Below are positions 22,205-34,230 of a DNA stretch of 64,000 nt, piece by piece. Made by a program: the position numbers and the translations under genes. The stretch covers positions 3,162,001 to 3,226,000 of the forward strand of contig NC_135002.1 in assembly GCF_051020985.1 (NCBI RefSeq), written 5' to 3'. How positions within the stretch are numbered: position 1 is the first letter of the stretch; each line of letters opens with the position of its first letter. The DNA is from Nomia melanderi. Its lineage: Eukaryota > Arthropoda > Insecta > Hymenoptera > Halictidae. Below the pieces are notes generated by a model that did not search any database, was not told the DNA's origin, and was given only the letters and a program-made list of their open reading frames with translations.

Positions 22205-22901
22205 ATTATTTAGTAGCAATAAATAGAAATAATCACCAATCGTTCGATATCAGAATTTTTACTTTACACTATCCAGTTATCCATGGTATTAAAAATTTGT
22301 TTCTAAGCTATTCGGAAATCATTGACCATCAAGGCAGTCAATATTTTAAGCTTTCTCCATTTCATTTTATCTTCTATTCATAATTATAAATTTGTTGTTG
22401 TATTGTATATTGTTTAGATTCTGATGCTCTTCGTTTTATTTGAATATTATATTTCCTATCTGATACCATTGGATTTAAATTGGTAATTAAACGCCGCGAA
22501 TAAGAGCAACAATTAGCTCGTCGAGCAGGTATCGAAGTTCCACTGGAACGGAAGTACAGGTCGACAGCCTGTAGAATCGGCTTATCGGTTTAGGGCCGTG
22601 GAGGCTTAATGCCAGCCCTCCATGCGAATAACCGTGTACCGTTCGTATCTGCGTCTAGAGGGACTGAACCCGTTATATTCGAATCACTTATTAATGACTG
22701 TCAACTCGTCGACGCGTCAGTTAATAATGTACCGATGCCCGTCGAATTGTAAATGCATCTCGACGATGCACAGGTACTACTATGTTTCGCGGTTGATTTC
22801 TGAAAAGTCTATTGTCTCAAATGTCGCCAATTAAAACAGCCCTTAACAAAATCATCGTCTGTAACACTTAATTCAGAAAATCCAAGTTAATGAAATACCG
22901 C
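22205..22901. other. Non-coding, nothing recognised
   Basis: Short open frames only. A moderately GC-rich patch at about 22490-22680 has no identified role. Confidence 0.3.
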
Positions 22902-23101
22902 TTAACGCGTCAACCGCGTCGAAAATCTTGAACGTTCTTCCGTAGTTGTTCTGTGGCAAAGAAAAGCAGGAACAATTGTTAATTATTTGGTATTGCAATC
23001 CTTGCATTACGCTATTTTCAATTATTTATGTCACTACGTTCATTCGTCATCGTTTACCTTGTTTTATAGTCAGAAGCGTCGGTCACTAGTGACATGGTTA
23101 A
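22902..23101. mobile_element. TTAA-bounded MITE, family I
   Basis: TTAACGCGTCAACCGCGTC at the left and CACTAGTGACATGGTTAA at the right. The interior (GGAACAATTGTTAATTATTT) matches the reverse of 2534-2657, but this copy is longer. Non-coding. Confidence 0.55.
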
Positions 23102-23181
23102 CGTGTTAGCTTGATTAAATGGAATATTGCAATTACCAGTACTCAACGAAAAATTCGAGAATACTTCGATAACCACGCGAA

Positions 23182-23320
23182 TTAACCCTTTGTAGCAAAT
23201 GTCGACACTCAACTACTCAAACAGTAAGAAACCAGCATATAATTTCCTTATTCTATATTATTTAGGCACTCGATGTGCGATTTGGCAGAATCTACAAAAG
23301 GTTTCGTATTCGAGTTGAAA
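23182..23320. mobile_element. Decayed family B MITE
   Basis: Starts TTAACCCTTTGTAGCAAATG and keeps the AACAGTAAGAAACCAGCA block of family B, but the right terminus is not recognisable. Confidence 0.4.
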
Positions 23321-24116
23321 CAATACGTTAGCCACGTCCACTTCGGAAAGAAACAACATCGCATCGCTTATCGCACGCGCGCGAGTAAAACGGAATAATT
23401 TATTATTATAGTCAGAAATGTATATTTATCCGCTCATTCATTATGCATCCGCGCGGAACTCTATCGTCATACAAAATGTACGAGCGGCGGAGGAAAAAAA
23501 TGTCACGAGTCGAATATAAATAGATGGTCGGAGATTGCGACCGATGATTGGATCACGGGGGTCCGTCGATTCCGGCGAGCGTGTGCCTCATCAAAAAATG
23601 ATCGAGTCCCCGAGGAGAGTTTCCCGGGCTATCCGAGAATAACGTTGCCCATTGTTTATTGCTGTTAAAGAAGGATAATGGGAGGAGAAACGCCGCCGAC
23701 GACGGATAACGATCGGACGAGATCGCCGCGATAAAAGTGTCTTCCTGTAGTTAACGATCGGCTTTCCCTTTACAAGGCTCGCGAGCGATTCTAATTTTTC
23801 TTGACATAAATAATACGCGTTCTCTTAATGCGGGTCGGGTGGGTGCGCGTTTCTTGGGAAATCTCCGTCGAGCGCCTCTCCGCCTTCGATTGACTGATAA
23901 ATTATTCAATTCGTTCGATTCCTTTGAAATTTCCTGCGCGACGCATGGCGAATGAAATCGGAAAACGAACGGAGTTACCGATTACGGCTACGTGTGTAGA
24001 GAAATATTTATTCGACGCGGGAGTGCTCGATAAATTACGAAGTGTAACGCGCAACTTTCCTTAGTTCTACGAGCTTCTATTTTACCGTTGAACTTTATTT
24101 ATATACACTGGGAGGG
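23321..24116. other. Non-coding, CpG-containing
   Basis: No coding exon recognised. Sequence around 23450-23900 is richer in CG than its surroundings. Confidence 0.3.
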
Positions 24117-24381
24117 TTAAATATATCGCTAAGAATTATTGAATATCGAAACCGCCTGTTCTATTACTGGAAATTATCAGTTATTTGTCACAACTATGCT
24201 ATCAATTAGAACTATTATGATATCGATGACCCATCCCCGATTTCTTCAGGTTAAATATATCGCTAAGAATTATTGAATATTGAAACCGCCTGTTCTATTA
24301 CTGGAAATTATCAGTTGTTACAACTATGCTATCAATTAGAACTACTATCAATGATATCGACGACCATCCCTGATTTCTTGA
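24117..24381. repeat. Direct tandem duplication, 134 bp unit, two copies
   Basis: Copies start at 24117 and 24251, both with TTAAATATATCGCTAAG, and run in parallel through GAAACCGCCTGTTCTATTAC and CTATGCTATCAATTAGAAC to GATTTCTTC/G. They differ by a few substitutions and small indels, so the duplication is fairly recent. Confidence 0.8.
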
Positions 24382-25102
24382 TTTCGCGATTATCAAAAAG
24401 ACAACGTATGTTCTGAGAGATTACGACAGAAATTGATTCAGCAATACTAATTATAAATCAATTCAAGCCTCGACAGATGAACTCCCGGAGTTTCCGCAGA
24501 GAAACTTCGAAAAGCCAATTTAATTGCTCGGCAGTTTCAGCGTTAAAGAATCTTCATCCCCAAAGGGTTAAACGTCGAACGATGAAACCAGTTCCATGAT
24601 TCAATGAACATCCGCCGATCTTTCGAAAGTCTCTGTTTAGAAGATGAAAGCGTCGAACTAAAATAGTTCTTCGCGGATGACCCGTCGATAAATTGAGGGA
24701 AAAAAAACTGCTAAACTTATTATTACCCCGCGCGACATTCCCGTAAGATGGAAATAATCCGAGGGTGAGGCAAGTTTCGAGGGTGGCTGCTGAACTTCGG
24801 ATTAAACGAAAGTTTGAAGGTCTACGAACCCCGGATTGCCAGTAGACGCCCACTGACTATCGCTCTCCCGAAATACCCCGGCGGATCGGATAGTCATTAA
24901 GGTCTGTTTACGCGGTGGCGATGAAGGTCACCGGTTCTTTGTAACGGGTTGACGTCGAACGGACGCACGAGGGGACGCGCAACAGTTTCCCGGCGACGCC
25001 ATATTTATCGCTGCGTGATAATAAAAGTGCAAGGTTCAGTCATTCTTGACTGTGCACGGGCAACCTTATCGCACGTGTCTCTTTTTTGCACCTGTTCTCC
25101 CG
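24382..25102. other. Non-coding with one MITE end
   Basis: AGAATCTTCATCCCCAAAGGGTTAA at 24547-24571 is split here as a family B right end (TTAA 24568-24571) without its left part. The remainder has only unsupported short open frames. Confidence 0.35.
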
Positions 25103-25312
25103 TTAACCCTTTGCGGACGGATGTCGGCATTTCGGTGAGATGAAATGTTCAGGTTCGGAAGACTGAGTCGTGGGAAAATGATCTGATTAGTAGAACAGCA
25201 AGAGAGCAGCACGTAGTTTTCTTTCTTTTTATTGAATAAGCGATTGATATATAATTTAGCTTCGTATGTTGAAGGTTTTGCATGTTTCGAAGAATCTTCG
25301 TCAAAGGGGTAA
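25103..25312. mobile_element. TTAA-type MITE, family B
   Basis: Starts TTAACCCTTTGCGGACGGA and contains AGAGAGCAGCACGTAGTTTT. It ends in a decayed CGTCAAAGGGGTAA and abuts a family C copy directly. Confidence 0.6.
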
Positions 25313-25501
25313 CTAATTTCTATAGTATTTCTAGCGAAAATGAGAAATGCTATAACATTTCTTCGATCTCCTATTTTCCTTAGTACAAAATTTGGATGTG
25401 TGGAAAATCGAATAATTTTAGGGTAGTTTCTTTAAGATTCATTAAAATGTTTAATATTATAACTGGTGCAATACTGGAGCCTACAGAGTTCAAAGGGTTA
25501 A
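25313..25501. mobile_element. Truncated family C MITE abutting a family B copy
   Basis: Matches 44512-44742 from TATAGTATTTCTAGCGAAAA through GTTTCTTTAAGATTCATTAA to the terminus GTTCAAAGGGTTAA. The first 50 or so bases of the family are missing at the join with the neighbouring element. Confidence 0.6.
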
Positions 25502-26238
25502 AATGTTTCTAGTGGAAAACTTCCGAATGCAAAGTGTTAATAGTCTAACTGCCTTATTACAATTTTTATTCTCTAAATTACCGAAGGATATAGGAGAAAC
25601 GTTTGTTTAATATACTGTTGCGCAACGATTGTCCGTTGCTCCTGAATATTCAGTGTTATTCCCGGTCCGTGACTTTTACTTTTTTCATGAGGCACATTAT
25701 AATAATGGAGGGTAATTCACGGTTGAAAAACATTTTCCCTCCCGGAGCGATATAACGGCGAGGTAACCCCCGGTCCACGATTCGCAATCAGGGTCAAAGA
25801 ATCCGTTGCCTTTTTGTTCCGACGTTGCAAAAAGTTTGCTATCCGCGAGCAAAAAATGTCGGGGAAAAAAGAGTCAGAGTCGGAGCTGCGGAACGAATCG
25901 ATACCGAACAAGTAGGAAGTACGGGATGGAACGGTTCCTTTTTTTTTTAACATTCCGCGACCACTATTTCCACCTCGCGACCTCGGTTTCATGTGAACGA
26001 ATCTTTCTATCGGCGATTGTACCTGGTGAAATGTAACTAAATTCTAACCCCTTGACCCGCGAAACCGTGTCAGGCTCGTGACGGAAATTTTCAACTGAAT
26101 CCGATGCGTCTGATTGTTACTTTGTTTAAATATAAATTGAATATTACCGCTCTATCATCGATCGTTAACCTTTTAAGTAAATAGACGTAGAATAAGCATC
26201 GAAGTTTATTCCTTCTAATAAGCTGTTAATAAGCTGTT
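25502..26238. other. Non-coding, nothing recognised
   Basis: Only short open frames; no splice-supported exon. Confidence 0.3.
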
Positions 26239-26270
26239 AATTACCATTGACGATAAAGTCAATGGTAATT
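26239..26270. repeat. Perfect 13 bp inverted repeat (hairpin)
   Basis: AATTACCATTGAC and GTCAATGGTAATT flank a 6-base loop. It is preceded by a short direct repeat AATAAGCTGTT and followed by CGGTAGTTCTACTGTCAA, which resembles the right end of the 42499-42717 element. It may be part of a degraded transposon. Confidence 0.6.
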
Positions 26271-26759
26271 CGACTACTCGGTAGTTCTACTGTCAAACAA
26301 TCGGTCAAATTATCTTTGACACATCGAACTCCGCACGATACGTTACACGAACATTTTGCGAAAATCCATCACCGTTTTTATTCGAAAGATCACTGGTCCT
26401 CTAAAGGTTAGCCAAAGGTCGCGGTAGTTGTATCGACAGATGACATATCATGAAATGTAATTTTTTATCGGGAACGACGGTGGAACACGGTTTACTTCGA
26501 AATGGCAAGAGCACTGCAACGTTGCCCGGTAAACAGTTCACGCGTTTGATTGATTGATCTCTCGGAACTGCGGATATTCTGATGTTCGAATACTTGACTT
26601 TCCGAATGCTCGATTGAAGCTCTAAGTATTCCACGTTTCCGAACGCCGGCTGACGTTAAATGCCCACGCTGACGTTGACTAGTCCTATTTAGAACGGTTA
26701 TCGTTCACAAAATCTAGCTGCGCAGTGATTCGCACAGGCACACGAAATCCCTGCATATT
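26271..26759. other. Non-coding, nothing recognised
   Basis: No supported gene or repeat apart from the possible element end at about 26280-26298. Confidence 0.3.
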
Positions 26760-26994
26760 TTAACCCTTTGCACTCGAGAGGTGACTCTCACCGCTTGATT
26801 TAATACAACAAAACTATGAAGTTGAATATTTAGTATTTTAAATTAAAGTTCGTGTCGCTATGTGAAATATTTCAATAAAATAGCTTTGTTCCGTAATTTA
26901 TCTACGAATTACCGTTAAATTAGATTCAAACGTCGTCTGTCTCATCGGAAAATGTTGAATATTTCCAGTGGAAATCTTCCGAGTGCAAAGGGTA
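26760..26994. mobile_element. TTAA-type MITE, family A
   Basis: Near-copy of 19860-20101 in the same orientation, from TTAACCCTTTGCACTCGAG to CCGAGTGCAAAGGGTAA. The right TTAA is decayed. About 235 bp. Confidence 0.72.
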
Positions 26995-28490
26995 ACAGTA
27001 GATTCACGAGACAATTCGACTCGTATCGCATTTTACAGACATTGTTCGAATTTTTCGGTTGATTTTGATCGATGCAGTTACGCAAATATATATCTTAATT
27101 GTCTAATAATGAACCGATAATTTCCGAGATCTAAATGGACGAATATCAACTTTTCTGAGGACGATGGAACGAACTCTACAATAAATATCTGTGAAAATAT
27201 TGTTATTCATCCCTTTCTTCGCATTGAATATAAAGATCACCGCGTTTCAATGCTGCTCGTTGAACGAAGAGGCGAATTTCTTTCTCTTATTCGTTCGCAG
27301 CGAAACAAACTGGTCGCGCCAACCCTCTGCGGTTTTTTCGACGGCGCAGCACGGCGGTGAACAAAGCGACGCAGTTCACGCGAAACAAGAATCTGGCCGG
27401 ACTCCAAATTTTTCCGTGGGAAAACCAACACCGGACAAAGGGGGCCAATTATTGCCGCGACAGCGGAAATTTGCATAATCTCGCTCGCTGCGAGGGCTCC
27501 TCGTTACAAGGGCGGAAGAAACTTGCTAACGACGCCTTCGGAACAATCGCGAATTTTTGCGAAACTGCGAGTCGTTAAAGTCTTTGAAATTTCGATACTG
27601 TTGAGTGAAGTAGGATTATGTCTGTTATATAGTTCATTGTATTAGAAAAGTTGATATTCGTTTATTTGGAAAACTCGTGATTTTAGAAGTTTGAAAATGC
27701 ATCATTGTGATTCTCATTCGTGAAAATATCAATGTTGCTGTACAGTCACCAAACAATGTAATAAATGTTTAATAACATTTTCATATAATTTGCGAATCGT
27801 GTAATATCCAATAATATTCTAATATATTCGCAAATAATATAGTTTCAACGGATTTCTAAAATTGAATATTCCGTGAACCTAGTGTCAATATTAATCGATT
27901 TCAAATATATGTAAGATGAAATTGGCTGAAAATAATTTTCAGTGTTCTTTGAACGCGATACCATCGAACACTCGCGCGACAGCTGTTTGTCCGCAATCTC
28001 CCGATTCTCTGTTCACGCAGCTTCAATTCTCCCCGGTAATGATTTCCCGGGAGAATTCACGGCACTCCCATACCGCAACAATCTTTCTTCTGTTATCGAT
28101 ATAATAGTTAACTATACACGGCCGGGCAGACGGTAGCAAACGTGTGGGCGAATTCATCGTTTGCGAACAATTCGAGTGAAATAACTGACGGCTCGCGGAC
28201 CGCGATATGCACAATATCGCCCGTGTAAATTTAGCCTGAAAATACTCGTTCGACCAGTCCGGTGTAATAAAGTTTCGCCCATTTTTCAACGTTGACACTG
28301 CCAATTATTTCTCTGGAAATCTTTGTACTGATACTCGCTCGCTGCGAGGTAGTTTCTTTTAAGAAATTCGTGAAACGCGTACAAGTACACGTTCGATTGT
28401 TTCATAAATAATTGTATTATCTTGAAATTATTATGATCTATTAAATGTATCGTCCTTTTAAAAAAACTTGTGTTAGAATAACTTCTTATT
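26995..28490. other. Non-coding, nothing recognised
   Basis: AT-rich sequence with islands of CG near 27290-27560 and 27960-28260. Open frames there resemble no protein family. Confidence 0.3.
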
Positions 28491-28735
28491 TTAACCCTTT
28501 GCACTCGAAAGTATTTCGTTAGAAATATTTAACATTTTCTAACTATACACAGACGATATTCTTTTAAATTAACTCAAAGAAAAATTTCAAGTGAATTGAG
28601 AGACAAAGCTTCTTATTCCATTATTTCACACACCGATGCATTATATACAGTTGAATATTGAATATCAAATTTTACAGTTTTACTACATAAAATCAAGTGG
28701 TGACTGAGAGTCACCTCTCGAGCGCAAAGGGTTAA
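28491..28735. mobile_element. TTAA-bounded MITE, family A (inverted copy)
   Basis: Intact TTAA at both ends: TTAACCCTTTGCACTCGAA on the left, CTCGAGCGCAAAGGGTTAA on the right. Orientation is opposite to 19860 and 26760: the GTGACTGAGAGTCACC inner repeat is at the right end here. Confidence 0.75.
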
Positions 28736-29624
28736 CTTTTCCTGAGCATAGAAAAGAGGAAGTTGATAAGAATTGTATTTGATCTTGATTGAACTTTAAC
28801 ATTTTCCACGTAAGTTGTTCGATAACGGACAACATTGAAATTTCAGCGACGAGAGCGAAGGTCGACGATTCAAATTAAGAATGATCAAAGCTTCCGTTCA
28901 ATCCTTCGCGAAACGGACACTTTATTAGAGGAAATAAATCGAGCAACCCGGTTTCCTCGTGTCGGGGGTGGATAAAGGACGCATCCCCGGATTAAAATCC
29001 GCCGGCAAGATATAAATTAATCGTGCAGCTGTTCTCGATAGCGGCGCGAAGTGACTCCCGCGACGTTTTTACGAAATTAAACCGCCGGAAATTAATTAAT
29101 CGCGACCGGTCTACCCCTGGGAAATATCGGGCAGCTCGTCGGGTTATAAAACCGGCGAGCAAATACGATCACGAGCTCAATAAATTATTAATTTACCGAT
29201 GAAACTTCCTCGCCTCGGAAGTGAAAAGTTCTCCGATGATTTTCATTTTTCATGGCCGGCTTTTCCAGCCAGTGAACTCGCCGAACGACAACTTTGTTAA
29301 ACGGAAAACGAGCCACGAAGTTGCCGGCTTTACGACTGCTTTCCCGGGGTGCATCTCTCGTCTCGTTCGCGGTTTACGCATTGTTTCATGGGCACTTTGA
29401 AAGACGTGCAGTTTATTAATTCACGGTTCCATTTACTGGGCCACGTTTATCGATATTCTGCATCGGTATTATGCATTCGTGTTTCCAAGTGTTGGGAAAA
29501 GTATACAGTATGTAAATACTTCAGTTTTATTCTGTAGCGTAGAATTTTAATGCTGCGAGATCTTTCGTAAGAGAGATTTTGTTGTATTCAGTATTAATAA
29601 TAAAAGATAAAATTCTTTGATCAG
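28736..29624. other. Non-coding, nothing recognised
   Basis: Mixed-composition intergenic or intronic sequence without gene signals. Confidence 0.3.
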
Positions 29625-29745
29625 AATAATATAGTTATCAACGTATTTGCAGTTATAATATAGCTACAAACATATTTGTAGTGATAATATAGTTATCAAA
29701 ATATTTGTAGTTATAATATAGTTATAAATATATTTACAACCAGTC
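29625..29745. repeat. AT-rich tandem repeat, ~29 bp unit, four copies
   Basis: TAATATAG recurs at 29628, about 29656, 29685 and 29713, each followed by a TTAT/CTAC-AAA-ATATTTG-like segment. Confidence 0.6.
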
Positions 29746-32406
29746 ACAAATACATTAACAACTTACAAATAAACACACGAAGAAATCTAGAATTTCCACG
29801 GTCCCGAAATATAAAAATAACATACTACATAAACGTTCAAACGGAAAAAATCATTAAAATGAATAACAATTGGTCGACGAAATCTGCCGATATTCCAAAC
29901 AAAAGTTTCGCACGTTCCGCTCGAATATCCCCCCGATAATATCCGGAATCATTCGAATTTTCCTCTCGCGAAGCAAGCCCAAACAAAAGGCAGCCAAAGC
30001 TAATAACAACACGCATCCATTAGCCCCGAATTATCCGCGGGTTTCCCGGGCGAACGGATATTCGGTGCGCGCATCGGCAACCAGCTCTCTTAATCCATTA
30101 AAAATTTCGCGATCTGAGCGAAAAGGGAGGGCGGCGGCGGCGGCTGAGCCCATAAACGCGGCTAATGATTTGCAAAGCGTGTCGAACATGGACACGGAAC
30201 GATGTTCGTGACCGTGACTGAAAGATTCTTGGGCTGGCGCGGCCTTGACACGCGGCGGTCGATGAAGGGAAAAGGAAAAAAAAAGGCGGCGAGGGGGTTG
30301 GCTCTCCCCTTTGCGCGGCGACGCCCCGGCACGTGTAAACAGAAACACCGTGCAGGGTTCGATTAATTTTTAAGAGTCAATTAACGGCCCGCAATCGCTG
30401 CAGCGCGGTCTTCGGGCACTTTTCTCTCGGCTTTCTCCGGTTTCTCTCTTGGGAAACATTCAGTCGTCGCTCGGAGAGGGAGATGGGTTGGAGAGTTGAA
30501 CGACGGCGTTACTTGTGATATCAATTCCGAAATGATCGAGGAAGGGGAGGATGGAAAGTGAAAGAAAATTCAACCCTTGACCCAAGGACTCGCCCTTAAG
30601 GCTGTTGCAAGGGAGACTTCGTCCCTTGAGTTTTTATTTTGAGAAGCGACTTTAGTTCACCCTTTGAGGTTCAATGGATTAAAAACTGCTTTTAGTACAG
30701 TTTAATATTTTATTTGAAGTTTTCCATGCAGTTGGCAACACTATGAACGAACAACAAATGCGTAGATAAGTGAAAATATTTATACAAGTCGAAACGCATT
30801 AGTAAGTTGAGACTGTTGTGATTAAAGCTGGCGAATTCTGTAATTCTGTAGCTTTGGTTGTTTTCTTCTTTAAAATCGTGTGCCTCGTTGAACGTCATTG
30901 ATTTCACATTGTGGATAGAGGTACTAATTAGTAATGTGGACAACAATCAATGCAATTATTGAAAAATTATTACTTCACCATTAAATTTTATAGAGAGATC
31001 TTGTTCAGTAATACAGTTGTATTTCAAATATTGATGTTCGAGTATGCAGTAATATTAATTTTTCACCATTTGCTTTAACAATCACTTGCTGTGAGTTTAT
31101 TATAGAATATATCAATTTTCCTGTACACTTTGCTGTCGATACAACGACAGCTTCGATAGCAGTTCCCGCTTCAATGGTAGCATTCAAGGATCGACTTCAA
31201 TCTGCGATTCCAGATTATGTAGTCGGAAGTGTCAGGTGGCCGATTCGCAAACTTTTTGCTCGCGCAATTTCGCATCTGGCGACATCGCGACGGCTGGAAC
31301 GTGAAAGAGAATTCCGGCCGACGCGCTCGAGGAGGCGACTTTCGACTCTCCCTTTGATAATTCTTTCGTTTCATAAATATTTAAACGTCCTGCGTTCCAA
31401 CAACGACTCTTCTATTTGCGTTCGCCTAATTTGCGAGCCGCGTAAATTGAAACCGGGCTGAACCCAGAGAGCTGCGAAGTTTACGCGAGCTTCTATTTCG
31501 ACGCTAATTTAATGAAACAAATTATTCCTCCCCGAAAAACTTCTCAAGATTAAATAGAATCCCCTTGGTGAATTTCGAGAGCGCTGGCGAATTAATTAAT
31601 CCTTCGTCTCTGCACGCGGCTGACTTTGACACCGTTTCCCGCGCCTTTGTTCCTTTTGTTAATTAATTATCATTCCCTTGACCCCGTAAGATAAAACAGC
31701 TACCAAAAGCACCGAAAACTCCAAATAATCAATGAAGTACAGTAACGTCTCTAACGAGGGAACGAAACTCCGCGAAAATAGAAGGAAATCATGTGTATTC
31801 CCTAAAAAATCGAGTACTATCAAAATTAATACCAAAAAGTCCAAAAATTCGTATAATCAATAAGCTACACAATCGCCTGTAACGAGTAAGCAGAATTTTA
31901 AGAGAAATCGAGAACCGTCGTCCCAGAAGAATCAACCCCCGACCGACAACACGAATTTCCGGCACGGAGCCGCGTCAAGCGTCACGGAAGGAGCCCGACA
32001 ACCCCTTCAAGAAATTAATTAAAATTATCAGCAGCCCCGCCGGTTCCGTGTCAATGCGGCGGACGTTTTCAAAAGGATCGTCGGCCGTTCTACCACGGCG
32101 CGAGTGAAAAAAGAGAAAAGGAATCTCATTACCTGATAAAACCGCCCCTCCTTTCATCGGCGAGCCAGCTGACGGCTCGGCTGGCAGGCCAGGAAGCGAT
32201 CGAGGGTCGTTATCATCGGGGCTGTTCCCTCTTTTCGTGGCCGTTCCCGCGCGACCCGGCTCCGCTCGGTTCGCATACTCGAAATTCACCCTCTCGACCC
32301 CGATCATCACCTCGTAATCGGAAATCAAACGGGTCCCCCGGCGAGGATTCGGCAAACAGAAGGAGCCAGGACCTCTCGGGGACAAGAGGAGAACGGAGCA
32401 CGCTGC
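29746..32406. other. Long non-coding stretch with GC-rich patches
   Basis: GC-rich patches at 30040-30340 and 31970-32400 contain open frames on both strands, none with recognisable domains. A frame at 32213-32401 ends at a stop before the nearby donor-like site at about 32142, so no exon is called. A decayed CAACCCTTGACCCAAGG sequence is near 30571. Confidence 0.3.
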
Positions 32407-32429
32407 CGGAAGACCGATTCGGTCTTCCG
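32407..32429. repeat. 23 bp near-perfect palindrome
   Basis: CGGAAGACCGA and TCGGTCTTCCG are separated by a single T. It stands alone, with no T-run or transposon ends near it. Confidence 0.6.
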
Positions 32430-33540
32430 TTTCCTGCTGGCGCGGAAAATGAGCTGGAAGGTCGGAGCTATAGTTCTCGTAATGTCAAGGGGATGGTTAC
32501 GTAAAAAGGACTGCGTGGACGCTTTTTATAGTCCCGTGCGTGGTATTAAAAGCGCTCGTGACATATTAATTTTCGATTAAGGGCCGCTTCGCGGGGCAAA
32601 CTATGACGCGATATGAAGTGTAACTAGGTTTAGAAAATATTGGATAACGCGGAATACGCGGCGGAACGAGAAATCGGTTGGGAGCTCGGTTGTTGGAGTG
32701 GCTGGAGGAGAATTGATGTAGATCGTGGTTTTATGGAGAAGTTTCTATTGAGTTGGGGAGGCGATCTTGAGGAATCGAATTGTGATTGAGCGAATATTTA
32801 GAGAATAGTAAGTAATGTGCTTTTTAATTTTTTAGTTTAGCGAAGAATGAATTTTCTTTGGAATAAAGTATGCCATTTTATCGGAATGGTTTGTCGGATT
32901 TTATGAATATTATTTCAGCTTTTTTTTTATTCTCCCGAGTGAAATTGGGGGAGAATAGCGGTGATTTCAATTCTCGGCGTTTCGTTTACGTGGACGGAGG
33001 AATAAACGTGCACGAAATACCCGAAGACTCGGAAACTTTTTTTGTGGGGCAATGAAGCTGGACAACGGTTCCCGCAGCGACCGTTCAGAGACGCCCCGGC
33101 GTCCAATAAAATAATGCTGTTCCGGGGCATCAAAGGAAGCGGCGGAACCAGATAAATTTAATTTCTGCGCTTCGACAACAAATTCAGCGGAATTGTGCGC
33201 CATAAAAATTCTTTCATGCGGTACAAAGGAATACTAATAACATATTTAGAGGCGGGAGTACTTCGCAAAGGAGAAAACTCAAAGTTGAACAGTATATTTA
33301 AATGGTATTCGTGTAACTAGTGACTCTAAAATCGAACAGATTGCTCCAAACAAAACGAAAAGATCGTTGAAATTTATCCAACGTTTCACTGTCTAATATA
33401 TTATCACCGAACAAACTTTTAAACCCTCGAACATTTCCCGATCAGCTAAAAAACAACGCTATCACGTTGAAACATTATATCACGAGAAAGATTCGAACTT
33501 TCCGAAACTTTTCCAAACTAATAAACACTTGCACCTCGCT
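32430..33540. other. Non-coding, nothing recognised
   Basis: No supported coding sequence on either strand. Confidence 0.3.
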
Positions 33541-33840
33541 CCAGATACCCATTCCACCCCTCAACAGTCTCAACCTTAAATCAACTCGACCCTCCTAACA
33601 CACCAACCAAAGAAACCAAACACCCTCAAAAATTCAAGCCTTAAAACTCACTTCCCAAACTTACTTCCACCATCCAAACAATATATCTATTTAAAGAACA
33701 CTTGTAGCACCCTCATACCCCAGCAAGAACCAATCACAGACACCACAAGCAAACCAAAGAGCCGTATCAACCCTATAAACGAAATTCAACTAGAAAATCC
33801 GACAACCTCTACATCCAACTACAAATACACTCCAAAGTTG
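33541..33840. other. Strongly G-poor, C/A-rich stretch
   Basis: Only about 20 of 300 plus-strand bases are G, while C is very frequent, so GC skew is extreme. No repeat unit and no coding frame explain it. It directly precedes a GC-balanced, CpG-rich region. Confidence 0.6.
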
Positions 33841-34057
33841 TATCCACCATGAAAACATACCCCAACGTAAAAAAAGCACTCTCATCACCCTTACGTCGTA
33901 GTCCAACGAGACCGATCACAAGCACCAACGAAAACGAAAGTCCCGAGAAAACCCTTTCGCGAGTGAGTCGAGCACGACGGAAACCGCCCCCGCGAGGGCA
34001 TCGCGACCCGGTCGCGTGGAAACGGGACGCGGAAGCTGGAGGAATCGAGCGACCCAC

Positions 34058-34083
34058 CTGCATGCTTCCGGGGCCGAGCTCAT
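34058..34083 (-). other. Possible initiating exon on the minus strand
   Basis: On the minus strand a good start context (TTGGCCATGAGC) at 34083-34081 opens M-S-S-A-P-E-A-C and runs into a donor GCAG|GTGGGT after 34058. The region upstream in transcription (34100-34480) is CpG-rich and includes a TATATAG sequence. It could be the first coding exon of the 16227-19813 gene, but no linking exon of the right phase was found. Confidence 0.22.
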
Positions 34084-34189
34084 GGCCAAGGGTTGGGTCC
34101 GGCACGGATCTTCCTCGCGACTAGCGCGCCAGGTGTCGGCGAGCAGGCTTTGAAGACGCGTCGATGATATATCCAATGTATACAATCTT

Positions 34190-34230
34190 TCCTCTCTCCC
34201 TCTCTCTATCTATCTATCTATATATCGTTC
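34190..34230. repeat. CT / CTAT microsatellite
   Basis: A run of CTCTCTCCCTCTCTC passes into (CTAT)n and TATATA. Simple sequence. Confidence 0.8.

Noticed and set aside
32142..32404. Possible minus-strand exon bounded by CCGGCAG and ATCAG|GTAATG
   Set aside because: The frame continuing from the acceptor hits a stop before the donor, and no family similarity is seen.
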